From Gari tellinella (taxonomy: Eukaryota > Mollusca > Bivalvia > Cardiida > Psammobiidae), in NCBI GenBank assembly GCA_922989275.2, contig OV277864.1:19169550-19233549 (forward strand): a DNA stretch of 64,000 bases. Reading direction: 5' to 3'. Of this stretch, positions 43,657-53,920 are shown piece by piece (the first letter of the stretch is position 1; the number at the start of each line of letters is the position of its first letter). The notes under the pieces are model-generated. The model was given only the letters and a program-made list of their open reading frames with translations, made no database searches and was not told the origin of the DNA. Position numbers and translations under genes: made by a program.

Positions 43657-43874
43657 AAGTGGATAAGACGTTACATGAGTAACGAGTACTATTTCTCAAT
43701 TAATGAGTTTACAACAACACTATTATTTCCAGTGCGAACAGTTCGGAGCCAGATCAGACTCAACTTAAGATGAATAGTCAGACTCGCCAATGAATTGTCA
43801 TTTTGTACATTGTATTGCAAAGCGTTTGAATTTCGCTTGCGTTAAAACGAGAGAGAATAACGCCTTATCTACTG
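43657..43874 (-). mobile_element. diverged MITE-A copy, half hairpin
   Basis: Ends AAGTGGATAAGACG and CGCCTTATCTACTG with TA. Only GAACAGTTCGGAGCCAGATC of the hairpin remains. Confidence 0.82.
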
Positions 43875-43879
43875 TATAT

Positions 43880-44580
43880 TAATTCTATATTGTCGACACA
43901 GTCCGTATATCAAACTGTATGCTCGTCTAAAGCATGTAATTTTCTTGCTGATATATAATAAACTGCTATTTTATGCGTATTTATATTCAAGCACGAACAC
44001 AAATAGTATAGCAGCTACAATGCATTACATTATTCCATTTACTAAGTTCAGATGAGTGTATAATCTTGCTCGAGGACATTCCTGTACATCATCGGGGATT
44101 CAGAAAAAATCCCCAAGTCAGACCGCTGGTCCGGCGGGGGATCGAAAACACGACCACTGGTACCGTAGTCCAATGGTGTTACCATTACCGCCGTTCGACC
44201 CGAAAACTCTGAAAGTATTTAAGACTTCAACGAGTTATTTTTTATCCCATTCCAATTACATGTACCACTGGTAGACTTATGGCCCTATTACAAAAAAGCA
44301 TTTTCAGTTTGTGTCTCCAAAGTCTTTGAAATTTTACATGTATATTATATTTGAAATTTCATGGATATGATTTTCAGGGCACTAGCCTGTGCATCAAGGT
44401 GTTTTCATCCAATCAAATAAATATTGGCAGATATATAGTACTTGATTTAGTTAAGACATTAGATTTAAATTTTTCTCTCCTACATGTATAACTTCGTGGA
44501 TATACTATTCGGGACATTTACCTATCAGCCTGGGTATCCGCAAAAGGACATTCGGTTGCTTGCTTTTATCCTTTCCTCTG
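43880..44580. other. unassigned stretch with tRNA-like core
   Basis: Apart from the tRNA-like sequence at 44125-44217, nothing is assignable. Confidence 0.35.
44125..44217 (-). pseudogene. tRNA-like sequence
   Basis: The minus strand contains GGCGGTAATGGTAACACC followed 40-50 bases on by GTGTTTTCGATCCCCC, similar to A and B boxes. It is probably a SINE head or tRNA relic. Confidence 0.35.
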
Positions 44581-44586
44581 CTTAAC

Positions 44587-44804
44587 CCATTGTGCCCACG
44601 ATCCCATATATGGGACATAGGCAAACAGTGTAGACTCTGATCAGACGCCGCATAATGCGGCGTCTGATCAGAGTCTACAATGTTTGCTGATAGGAATTTC
44701 AATATAAAACAAAAAGAAAATGAAATTTTTGACCAGGCATCCCTTTGTTAAAAATGAACTAATCCAATACATGAACAAGGAAGAATCAAATGGGCGTAAA
44801 TGAG
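44587..44804 (+). mobile_element. MITE-C copy, complete
   Basis: TTAA on the left (44583-44586) and a worn flank on the right, ends CCCATTGTGCCCACGATCCC and GGGCGTAAATGAG. Perfect hairpin GACGCCGCATAATGCGGCGT with arms AGTGTAGACTCTGATCA. It serves as the reference for the interrupted copy at 24.8 kb. Confidence 0.9.
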
Positions 44805-45016
44805 TAAAGGACCTGCTGTTGCCATTACCCTGTCCTGGTAAATACACTCAAATTTGGATTCCAGAAAACTTTTTGATACAGATGGAATCCTAATTTCCTT
44901 TACTAGTTTTCTGTTTACTTCCATAATACTTCTACAGTAACCTAAACCCAATACCTCATAAATACGCTCTTTTACCCCTTTAATTTATTATTCGAATGCA
45001 GAAGATAGCTCTACTA

Positions 45017-45261
45017 CAGTGGAGAAAACGTTATTCTTTCCCAATAAATGCGTTTACGGTAAACTATTTTTTCCTATACAAACAGTTTGGAGCCAGATCA
45101 GACGCCGGGTAACCCGGCGTCTGATCAGGCTCCAGACTGTTTGCCATCAAGATAAACATGAATTATCAGAATTGTCCAAAAGTTGTACTTTTCTACGTTT
45201 AAGTGCTTTGCGTTTGCGTACGTTTGCGTTTAAACGGGAAAGAATAACGTTTTCCCCACTG
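45017..45261 (-). mobile_element. MITE-A copy
   Basis: Full length, TA on both sides, matched ends GAGAAAACG and CGTTTTCCCC, intact hairpin. Confidence 0.94.
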
Positions 45262-45283
45262 TATATACCGTCATAGATATATA

Positions 45284-45366
45284 TCAAGGTGCATTCTGCT
45301 TTACTTTTAACATCCTTTAAGTGGTAGCATAACCTCAATACTAGAAACATGACATTATGTAATGGG
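45284..45366 (-). mobile_element. MITE-F, one end
   Basis: GTGCATTCTGCTTTACTTTT, ACATCCTTTAAGTGG and ACTAGAAACATGACATTATG, ending TAATGGG before TTAA (45367-45370). It lies 22 bp from a MITE-A end. Confidence 0.7.
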
Positions 45367-45711
45367 TTAAGCGGTTATCTGCCTTAGACATAGAACTATG
45401 CCATATGTTTTTGACATACTTGATTTGAACTGATAGAAATGGAAGTAAAAGTGTTAATTAGTTATTCTAGAGATACAAAATTGTCAATTTCCCATATAAG
45501 TCTTCTTAATTACATTTTGGAACAACTTCCCCAGCTGTAAATATAATATTTCTCAGAATTAAATAAGCTCCTAAAATTCAACTTGAAGAAAACTGCCTAT
45601 AAGAACATTTGATATGTCTGCGAGCTCAGTGAAACTCGATTATATCTTGAATATTTATTTTAATAACACAAAATCAGCAGACTATAAAGCGTACTTAATT
45701 TCCTATGGGTA

Positions 45712-45957
45712 CAGTGGAGAATGTGTTATTCTTTCCCAATAAACGCGTTTACGCTAAAACTATTATTTGCAGTGCAAACAGTTTGGATCCAGATCAGACG
45801 CCGGGTAACCCGGCGTCTGATCAGGCTCCAAACTTTTTGCCACCAAGATAAACATGAAATATCAGAATTGTCCAAAAGTTGTTCTTTTCTACGTTTTAGC
45901 GCTTTGCGTTTGTGTACGTTTGCGTTTAAACGGGAAAGAATAACAGATTCTCCACTG
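45712..45957 (-). mobile_element. MITE-A copy
   Basis: Full length, TA on both sides. The hairpin has one-base changes (TTTGGATCCAG, AACTTTTTGCC). Confidence 0.94.
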
Positions 45958-46024
45958 TATCAAAGTGGAAAAGAAGCATTACTTGCCGTTGAAACGAATA
46001 CTAACGAAAACGTAGTGCCATTAA

Positions 46025-46201
46025 CCCATTTATTTTCATTGGATTATTCCATGCTTATCTATTGGATAAGACCATTTTTATGTAAGAGGTATCTGGTCTT
46101 GAGTTTCATTTTCGTTTTGTTTCTTATTTAGATTCCTATCTGCAAACAATGTAGACTCGGATTGCCTCTGTCCCTTTTATAAGACGCTAGGAATAAATGT
46201 G
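46025..46201 (-). mobile_element. MITE-C copy, hairpin reduced
   Basis: TTAA on both sides (46021-46024, 46202-46205). On the minus strand it has GCAAACAGAT..TAGGAATC-type flank and AAACAAAACGAAAATGAAAC. The hairpin tip is lost. Confidence 0.72.
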
Positions 46202-46509
46202 TTAAAAACATTGAAAGCATGTTTTATATTCTGAATATTTATGTTTATTTATACTGCTAAACTGGTTGCCACGACACTTTTTGTATTTTTACAAACGCGT
46301 TTCTTAGGATATAAAAAACTTCTCCGCCACTGCAATAACTCAGTGCTTGGTACATGTAAAAACAACGCAGACAACTGCTACAACTGTTCTATACCCCAAA
46401 CGAAGCTGAGCCTGATCAGCCTAGTAACTCGTCCTCTGATCTGGCTCCATACTGTTTGCAATGAAAACAATGGTTTAAGCACAAACTCGTTAACCTCATT
46501 TTGTGCCCA

Positions 46510-46648
46510 TGATTCAGTGTCTACACTGTTTGCTGATAGGAATTTCAATATAAAACAAAATGCAAATGAAAATTTAGACCAGGCACACATTGTATAAAAA
46601 TGGACTAATCCAATATATAAGCATGGACGAATCCACTGGGCACAAATA
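46510..46648 (+). mobile_element. MITE-C right half
   Basis: TCTACACTGTTTGCTGATAG, GAATTTCAATATAAAACAAA, ATGGACTAATCCAATATATA and CACTGGGCACAAATAG agree with the right half of 44587-44804. Confidence 0.82.
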
Positions 46649-46879
46649 GTATTGGCGTGTTTGAGGATATGGATGGTATGTTCTGTGTCCGCCTCTATCA
46701 TTGGAGGCTAGGCGTTGCCGTCGTATTTGTATGGTTCTCGAACCAGCTGTACATACAATAACAGAATCACTGTACACATGCACAACATGTTTGATTTGAT
46801 AAAGAAAATACGGTCTTGAAAATTACGGTTTGATACGACTGTTCAATTATATTTCATTTTTGAAAAAGTGGAAATTTAC

Positions 46880-47078
46880 CTCGGGGATTTATAGAAAATG
46901 ACATGTCCTTTGACAATTCTCATTGCTAACTTGTATGTGATTTGCAAGTAGTTTGGAGTCGGCTGAAGCCGCTTGATGCCTGGTAACCTGGCGTCTCACC
47001 AGGCTCTAAACATTTTATAATATAAAACATCGTTTTAGCACAGACTCGTTCATTGGGAAATGATAACATCGTGTCTAC
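46880..47078 (+). mobile_element. degraded MITE-A copy
   Basis: TTTGGAGTCGGCTGAAGCC, TGCCTGGTAACCTGGCGTCT, GCACAGACTCGTTCATTGGG and GTGTCTACTT follow MITE-A order with many changes. Confidence 0.6.
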
Positions 47079-47343
47079 TTTATTTACATTACTCTGATTT
47101 AGTTCATATGAAATACGGACGGAACCTCTGATATTTGTTGATGCGTGACAACAAATGGGTTCATGGACAGTGGAAACAATGGTTTCCTATTAATGTAGCA
47201 AATATATCATTCCAACATCCAACATGAGAGAATTCATTGGAAATATATTACATCACATCTGGTGCATGAGCGCGGAACGAATACCCGAGGGCGCTTTGAT
47301 GGAAATGTGATAGTATACTGGGGAATACGTTTTGTACATTGTA

Positions 47344-47655
47344 CGGTGGAGAGGACGTATTCGGTCCCGTTACACGCAAACGAAACCCAAACGATTTAAA
47401 ATAAAACATAGAAAATGATAATTTGTTGATAATTTGTTGTATATTTTAATCTAAGTGGCAAATAGTTTGGAGCCTGATCAGACGCCGGGTTACCCGGCGT
47501 CTGATCTGGCTCCAAACTGTTTGCACTGGAAATAGTATATTTTAGCCTAAACTATGTTAAGTGAAGAATGACTTTTTGTAAATTACTTTGGAAATAAAAT
47601 ATGTTTAAACTAAACTAGCCTAAACGCGTTTATTAGGAAACAATACCTTCTTTTT
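47344..47655 (+). mobile_element. MITE-A copy with arm expansion
   Basis: Left end CGGTGGAGAGGACG, intact hairpin, and a right arm about 70 bp longer because TTTAGCCTAAACTATGTTAA and CTAGCCTAAACGCGTTTATT repeat the same arm motif. The right terminus is eroded. Confidence 0.85.
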
Positions 47656-47797
47656 CTTTCAATCAACACTGAAGGCAAGTGAAGTGTAATAAATTGTAAA
47701 AAACACATCAGGGTTTTGAAAATATTGATTTTTTTTTACTTGGAGTGACAAACAGTTTGGAGACTGTTCTGACACCGTCTAATCCAGTTGGCTAACA

Positions 47798-47986
47798 CAG
47801 TGGAGAAAACGTTATTCTTTCCCAATAAACGCGTTTACGCTAAAACTTTTATTTATAATGCAAACAGATTGGAGCCAGATCAGACGCCTTGTAAGGTTAA
47901 AATCAGTTGTCATTTTCTTCATTTTATAGCAATGCGTTTGCGTTTCGTTTGCGTTTAAACGGAACAGAATAACGTCTTCTCCACTG
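47798..47986 (-). mobile_element. MITE-A deletion derivative
   Basis: Both ends are sharp (CAGTGGAGAAAACG, CGTCTTCTCCACTG), but the hairpin stops after GATCAGACGCC and its right arm is absent. Confidence 0.92.
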
Positions 47987-48230
47987 TATCTGGTTTCAAA
48001 ATGATTGCGTTACGTCTGTATACAGCGCGTAAGGACTTTCCCTAGAAACGCATTTAATCTTTACAAATTATGTATGTTGAAACTAGTTTTGAGTTGGATC
48101 ATAATCTGAGCAACACTAAAGGACCGGAATAAAAGAAGTCTACATCTGAATAGCTCTGTCGTTTTCTCCATGTCAATGTATGCAGTCCATAACGTGGTGC
48201 AAAAGCAGAAAATATGATGTTTATGACTGA

Positions 48231-48681
48231 CAGTGGAGAAGACGATACAGTGGAGATTGTGTTATTCTTTCCCAATAAACGCGTTTACGCTAAAACTATT
48301 ATTTGCAGTGCAAACATTTTGGAGCCAGATCAGACGCCGGGTAACCCTGCGTCTGATCAGGCTCCAAACTGTTTGTCACCAAGATAAACATGAAATATCA
48401 GAATTGTCCAAAAGTTGTTCTTTTCTACGTTTTAACGCTTTGCGTTTGCGTACGTTTGCGTTTAAACGGGACAGAATAACAGATTCTCCACTGTATATTT
48501 CCTGTTGAAGTGCAAACGAAATTGCAATAAAAAGTGAAAGCTGTTGAAAAGTCTGACTGTTTACTTTAAGCTGAATGACAAACAAACGTAATCCTGATCA
48601 GACGCCGGGTTACCCGGCGTCTGTTCTTGCTCCATACTTGATTGCAAAGGAAATAATAGTTTAAGCGTAAACACGCTTATT
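48231..48681 (+). mobile_element. outer MITE-A copy 1, interrupted
   Basis: CAGTGGAGAAGACGA (48231-48245) is cut by a complete MITE-A (48248-48493). The rest resumes TATTTCCTGTTGAAGTGC, has a hairpin GACGCCGGGTTACCCGGCGT and stops at ACACGCTTAT against another full MITE-A. Confidence 0.85.
48248..48493 (-). mobile_element. MITE-A copy inside another MITE-A
   Basis: Full length with TA on both sides, inserted 15 bp into the outer copy. Reverse orientation. Confidence 0.93.
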
Positions 48682-48682
48682 A

Positions 48683-48928
48683 CAGTGGAGAATCTGTTAT
48701 TCGTTCCCGTTTAAACGCAAACGTACGCAAACGCAAAGCGCTAAAACGTAGAAAAGTACAACTTTTGGACAATTCTGATATTTCATGTTTATCTTGGTGG
48801 CAAACAGTTTGGAGCCTGATCAGTCGCCGGGTTACCCGGCGTCTGATCTGGCTCCAAACTGTTTGCACTGCAAATAATAGTTTTAGCGTAAACGCGTTTA
48901 TTGGGAAAGAATAACACATTCTCCACTG
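48683..48928 (+). mobile_element. MITE-A copy between two outer halves
   Basis: Full length with TA on both sides. The hairpin has one change (CAGTCGCCGG). Its right flank, AACTAGTTTCCTGTTGAAGT, repeats the right flank of the copy at 48248-48493, although that copy has the opposite orientation. Confidence 0.93.
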
Positions 48929-48930
48929 TA

Positions 48931-49164
48931 ACTAGTTTCCTGTTGAAGTGCAAACGAAACACAAACGCATTGCAATAAAAAGTGAAAGCTGTTGACAAGT
49001 CTGACTGTTAACTTTAAGCTGAATGACAAACAAGCGTTATCCTGATCAGACGCCGGGTTACCCGGCGTCTGTTCTTGCTCCAAACTTACTTGCAAAGGAA
49101 ATACTAGTTTAAGCGTAAACACGCTTATTAGGACAGAAATACATTGTATACGTCTTCTCCACTG
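48931..49164 (+). mobile_element. outer MITE-A copy 2, left end missing
   Basis: Nearly the same sequence as 48496-48681 (TTTCCTGTTGAAGTGCAAAC, AAAAAGTGAAAGCTGTTGA) but continues to a normal end CGTCTTCTCCACTG. It looks like a tandem duplicate of the first outer copy. Confidence 0.88.
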
Positions 49165-49215
49165 TAGCACTTACATCGCTAATATTTCGTCTAAAATATT
49201 GGCATCGATTACAAA

Positions 49216-49534
49216 ACAGTGTTCCCTCTCTACAACGGCCCTACCAACAACGACTCCCTCCTTACAACGACATTTGCCACTGTTCCCTAAACATGTCAAT
49301 TTTGTCCACCCTATTCACGACTACAATGTTGTCTGCTTAAATCGTCGTCTGCTTTTTTCTCAAAGTTACATAATGGAAATTTAACAGAAAAAAAATTACA
49401 AGTGACAAACAGCGTTACGCGGCGTCTGATCTGGATCCAAGCTGTTTTCAAATGTAAGCCAATTTCCCTCCCCCTCCGAACAACGCACACATTTTTGGTA
49501 TCCCATTGCATGTCGTTGTAGAGAGGGAACGCTG
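49216..49534 (-). mobile_element. MITE-E copy
   Basis: Ends CAGTGTTCCCTCTCTACAAC and GTTGTAGAGAGGGAACGCTG, TA on the right. Half of the hairpin is lost (GACAAACAGCGTTACGCGGC). Confidence 0.9.
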
Positions 49535-49611
49535 TAACAGACATATTGTCTGAGGAACCAATGCTTACGGTTTCAGGTTTGATCCAGTAATTATCTGGAT
49601 CAACATTGTTA

Positions 49612-49838
49612 GCAGCGAAATATCTTATCGATTATGGTAACGCGTTTATTATTATTTCCAATGTAAACAGTTTGGAGCCAGATCAGATACCGAGTAACAT
49701 GGCGTCTGATTACGTTCCAAACCATTCGTCTCTAAGATTAATAAAAGGCGTCAGTATTTTTCACAAATGGTCATTTTCTTCACTAATTTTATTGCATTAC
49801 GTATTCGTTTCGTTTCCGTTTAAACGTAAAAATCACGG
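49612..49838 (-). mobile_element. degraded MITE-A copy
   Basis: AACGCGTTTATTATTATTTC, AAACAGTTTGGAGCCAGATC, ATGGCGTCTGATTACGTTCC and CGTTTCCGTTTAAACG. Both termini eroded. Confidence 0.75.
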
Positions 49839-49944
49839 TATCATTCATAATACATATGCGCTCCTCCCCTGCTGATCAAAGTCATAAAACCATAAAACCA
49901 TAATTATTAAACAGTAGACAAATTGTCTGTGAGAAAATTAATGC

Positions 49945-50160
49945 ACTGTAAAACCTTTCTATTGCGACCATTTAATTGTGTTAATTATTTGATGTTTACC
50001 TCTACGACAGGTGACTGCTTAAAGCAAGGTGACAGTAAAACAGAAAGCTCATTTAAGAGCTTTCTGTTTTACTGCCATCTTGTTGTAAGCTTCTACCTGT
50101 ATTTTATACAACCAATTAGCCTTCGTTTTAATGGTCGTAATAGAGAGGTAAGTTTTACTG
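49945..50160 (+). mobile_element. MITE-G copy
   Basis: Left ACTGTAAAACCTTTCTATTG, right GTAATAGAGAGGTAAGTTTTACTG-type end with TA. Hairpin CAGGTGACTGCTTAAAGCAA, AACAGAAAGCTC with a perfect complement. Confidence 0.88.
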
Positions 50161-50317
50161 TATTCTTCAATATATCTGAAAAAAATCTTTAAGATGGTAA
50201 TTCAGAAGTTTATCCGGATCAAAACTATCCGGATCAAAACTATCACTACTCTTAAATTGAAATCAACTTTAACTTTGCAGGCTAATGCCTTTGTTTTCAT
50301 ACATAAAGATTAAACTT

Positions 50318-50552
50318 ACTGTGGCGGATACAGTTTACTTTCCCGCTTTAATAGAAACTAAAGCTACTGTTCATTAACAAGTAGAAGATGACAACTTCTT
50401 GAAATGTTCTGATTTGTTCATAAAATGGCTGGCTAGTATTTGTTGTCTAAGTGACAAACAGTGTGGGTTACCTGGCGTCTGGCTTCACACTGTTTGCAAC
50501 AAAAATACATTTATTGCATCTAAACAACAAAACGGGAGGCAATATGATTATA
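50318..50552 (+). mobile_element. degraded MITE-A relative
   Basis: TTACTTTCCCGCTTTAATAG, GATGACAACTTCTTGAAA, then a short hairpin CAAACAGTGTGGGTTACCTG with CTTCACACTGTTTGC. Order agrees with MITE-A but the termini are gone. Confidence 0.5.
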
Positions 50553-50556
50553 TTAA

Positions 50557-50707
50557 AGACAGGTAACAGCTTAAAGCAATGTGACAGTGAAGCACAAATA
50601 TCTTACAAGAGCTTCCTGTTTTACGGCCACAATGCTTTATTCTGTCACCTACCTTCAACACACACTAATTAACGAAATTTATTGGTCGGAATAGAGAGGC
50701 TTAACTG
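50557..50707 (+). mobile_element. MITE-G copy, left end lost
   Basis: ACAGGTAACAGCTTAAAGCA, ATGTGACAGTGAAGC and AGAGCTTCCTGTTTTACGG, ending ATAGAGAGGCTTAACTG. Confidence 0.77.
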
Positions 50708-50941
50708 TTATTGTTTCGCATACACACGTTCATCGGGCGTGAGTTATATCTCTTCAATGGTATCGAAAATAAAATCATTAACACGGGAAAAAGGCCCCAA
50801 ACAAATATTGCAGACTACTTTTTTTCTGTTTAAAATATGTCTGTGCCAAACCTTATTGCATGTCTGCTCAATGGAATACTATGCCGGTGTAATATGCACT
50901 AGTCTTGTAGTATAGGAAAGTACTACTGTTTGATACAACAG

Positions 50942-51409
50942 TAAATAAATAAATACGAAAGACTCAAGCAGGAAACGCCACACGAACAATACACCCACCT
51001 CTCAAGCAGACCACACACGCAGTCATACCATAACAAACAAATAAACAAACACACACACACACATACACACACACGCACGCGCGCGCGCAATACCATTCCT
51101 TCATCTACACACTAAATAGAAAACAACACGCAAGACAAACATAAAGCAAAGTGAATATAGGAGCCCGCCTTGGTACGGTCAGTAGCAATCAATAATTAAT
51201 TATAAACTAATTATTAACAACCACTGGGGGTTTAACCTGGGTTTAGGGGCGCCCAACCTCACTCTTATCTCCTATATTCACCTATTAAGACGAACAGTGT
51301 ACATAAATTATAAACCCTATTCCACAACCTTACAATCAAAATGACCGCCAAAACAGTAAGCAAATATATGTAAAACATCTAACAAAAATTCTATGACAAG
51401 ATTATTCAA
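50942..51409 (-). mobile_element. second copy of the retroelement 3' end
   Basis: Reading the minus strand, this matches 33115-33585 over its length: TTAGATGTTTTACATATATT, GGTTGTGGAA, the TAGGTGAATATAGGAGATAA block, GGGCGCCCCTAAACCCAGG, GACCGTACCAAGGCGG, then a GC/GT-type microsatellite and a TATTTATTTA end. It has no coding part, so it is a shorter 5'-truncated insertion. The simple repeat differs from the other copy (a GCGCGC stretch and TTTGTT units). Confidence 0.88.
51046..51090 (+). repeat. AC/GC microsatellite in the second retroelement copy
   Basis: (AC)n followed by (GC)n, at the place equivalent to the TG tract of the copy at 33.4 kb read on the other strand. Confidence 0.85.
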
Positions 51410-51449
51410 CAACTACCACAACTACCACTTACTAAAGTTAGTTATTCTA

Positions 51450-51597
51450 TAGTTAAGACTGATGGCTGCTAAACGTAAAGAGAAATTACAATAGAAAGCT
51501 TTCTGTATTCTTTTCACTTTATTGTAAGCTGTCTCCTGCCTTTCATACAGTCAAAAAGTATTTAGTTTAGTGGTCTACACAGAGAGGTTCCATTGTT
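51450..51597 (+). mobile_element. MITE-G copy, worn
   Basis: TGATGGCTGCTAAACGTAAA, TACAATAGAAAGCTTTCTGT, TATTGTAAGCTGTCTCCTGC and ACAGAGAGGTTCCATTG. Confidence 0.65.
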
Positions 51598-51668
51598 TTA
51601 ATCTCTATTAGCCATTATCGAGTGCAGCAGATACTATAGATTAAACTGTGATTTTAAGGATTCTATTA

Positions 51669-51886
51669 CAGTGGAGAAGACGTTTTTCTTTCTCATAAAC
51701 GACTTAGCACTAGAACTTTTATTTCCTTTGCCGGGAACCCGACGTCAGATCAGTCTTCATACTGTTGTAATTCAGATTAAAACGAACAATCAGAAATGTT
51801 AAAAATGTTATTTTCTATATTTGATTACAATGCGTGTGCATTTCGTGTGTTTTAAACGGGAAATAAAAATAATGTCTTCTCCACTG
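51669..51886 (-). mobile_element. MITE-A copy, hairpin reduced
   Basis: Ends CAGTGGAGAAGACG and GTCTTCTCCACTG with TA on both sides. The hairpin's left arm is deleted (TTTGCCGGGAACCCGACGTC). Confidence 0.9.
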
Positions 51887-51890
51887 TATA

Positions 51891-52134
51891 CAGGGGCAAA
51901 GGTGTTATTCTTTCCCGTTTATACGAAATGAAGGATATGCGCAACGAGATCAATGGAGAAATGACTGTTTTCTTTTAAACGTCTGATTCTTGATCTGAGT
52001 TTCAAACCATTTGAAGCTTGATCAGATGCTGAGCTACCCGGCGATTGATCAGGCTTCCAACGTTATACAAGGGATATACTAGACGTTAGCATAAACAAAC
52101 GGTTTCATTGAAGGACTAACGTTTTTCTCCACTA
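51891..52134 (+). mobile_element. diverged MITE-A copy abutting the previous one
   Basis: It starts CAGGGGCAAAGGTGTTATTC right after TATA and ends GTTTTTCTCCACTA. The hairpin is GATCAGATGCTGAGCTACCC with mismatches. Confidence 0.83.
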
Positions 52135-52239
52135 TATACCTGGCGGCATGGAATCATTAATGAAATGCACATTAATAATACATTTAAAATGGTGCAAAAC
52201 AATAGTATTATAAGTACTATACAATTCCATTTTACAGCA

Positions 52240-52370
52240 ATTACAACGGACATCCTTTGCCATCCAACAAACACATTTGTGCAAAAATTATTATTTCCAT
52301 TCCAGACAGTGTGAAGCCAGATCATACGCTTGGTAAGCCGTTGACATCTCTTCTAGATTAAATATGTTTG
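52240..52370 (-). mobile_element. possible MITE-A fragment
   Basis: TTATTATTTCCATTCCAGAC and GTGAAGCCAGATCATACGCT resemble the reverse-orientation core. No ends. Confidence 0.4.
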
Positions 52371-52643
52371 CATCAGGCATCACAATTCATCCTTAGTTAG
52401 CTTCGAATGATTCATATAATACGAACAGTAATTAAATAGATGAACTTTGTTTTGATATCGCAATAGATACAACCTCTACCTAATTGGAACCTATCTACAG
52501 GTATGTTGATCACGGGTCAATATTTTGTAAAATGGGGATGTTCATTATTGACATTAACAAAAATCTCATAGAGTCGATTGCCAGTTTAAGTTCATGTATC
52601 ACTTTCAACAGCCGTATGATCGAAAATGCGTTCCTTTAATCTA

Positions 52644-52892
52644 CAGTGGAGAAAACGTTATTATTTCCCAATAAACGCGTTTACCCTAAAACTATTATTT
52701 CCATTGCAAACATTTTGGAACCAGATCAGACGCCGGGTAACCCGGTGTTTGATCAGGCTCCAAACTGTTTGCCTCCCAGGTTAAAATCAACATTCAGAAT
52801 TGTACAAAAAGTTGTCATTTTCTACGTTTTAATGCAATGCGTATTCGCTTCGTTTGCGTTTAAACGGGGAACGAATAACGTTTTCTCCACTG
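52644..52892 (-). mobile_element. MITE-A copy
   Basis: Full length, TA on both sides, matched ends GAGAAAACG and CGTTTTCTCC. Hairpin GACGCCGGGTAACCCGGTGT. Confidence 0.93.
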
Positions 52893-52899
52893 TAATAAT

Positions 52900-53670
52900 C
52901 CACAACTGATGCGTAATACAAAGATACAACCAGTCGCCGGTGATATATTCAGCTCAAGACATTCTTGACGGGACCACTCGATCTGGTGAGGTGAATACAA
53001 TACCATGTAGCGCACCGGCTAATGTTGATGATTATGTTTATGATATGCATTCAATATACACCAACAACAACTTAATAAAATTGTTCAATCATTGCTTCCA
53101 GGAGACTTTCCTACTTTGCTGCAGTTCTGAGTCTTAATTGTCATAGGAAATGTTTCTGTTTATTTGACCAAGATAACACCGTCTGCCAAAAACTAAAAGG
53201 AAGGCCGGTTGGTGGTTTGATCCCATGCGCTGATTGGCAACCATTGCGATTAGCCGAAATCATTTTCCTGAAATCATCATTATCTCATCTAACCATCATG
53301 CATCGGCGCTATATGACCTATTTTGTGTCGCAGTGCTGAAACCCGCAACTCATCCATTTAATCAATGTTATAGTGTATATCCAGAAAAAAAATATATTCA
53401 AAGAAGAAACAATTGCCTCTTTAATGTCACAAAGTACTTTTGTATGACGTTGATCTAGTACACGGGTATGTATATGTTTTTCAGTCGCGCTTATTGCAAA
53501 CGAGGTTTGATAAAATATAAACAGCCAATAGGACCTAATACGATGAGATGACTACATATTATTTTGTTCCTTCTCATAAATACAAGCGTCACTGCATTTG
53601 TATATAATACTCGAAAATGGCAAACTTTGATTATACGTTGAACCCCCTCTTTTACATGTATTACCCTTAT
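52900..53670. other. unassigned stretch, possible exon not excluded
   Basis: A frame at 52940-53137 encodes SAQDILDGTTRSGEVNTIPC and so on, preceded by GATATATTCAG, which could be an acceptor. No family is recognised and no donor is clear, so it is not called as coding. Confidence 0.3.
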
Positions 53671-53677
53671 AGATTAT

Positions 53678-53920
53678 CCCTTTACCTAATAGCCTATTTC
53701 TAATTTTGAAAACACATAATCACTTAAAGCAGGTTGAAAGTAAAGCAGAATGCGCCTTAAGGCGCATTCAGCTTTACTATCAGCCTGCTATAAGCTTCCA
53801 CTTGCTAGAAAAAAGAAAATATCATTTTTGAAACATATTCATGACCATAAAAATGGAACTATTTTCTTCAGTGTAGGAATAAATATAATGAGCTAAAAGG
53901 CGCTTCTATGAGGGAAAGGG
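53678..53920 (+). mobile_element. MITE-F copy with TTAT flanks
   Basis: Ends CCCTTTACCTAATAG and GAGGGAAAGGG. Both flanks read TTAT (53674-53677, 53921-53924) where other copies have TTAA. Hairpin GCAGAATGCGCCTTAAGGCG. Confidence 0.9.

Noticed and set aside
46241..46701. Overlapping 107-118-codon frames on both strands
   Set aside because: They consist of MITE-C and MITE-A-like pieces.
52940..53137. Possible exon (SAQDILDGTTRSGEV...)
   Set aside because: There is an acceptor-like AG, but no recognised family and no clear donor.
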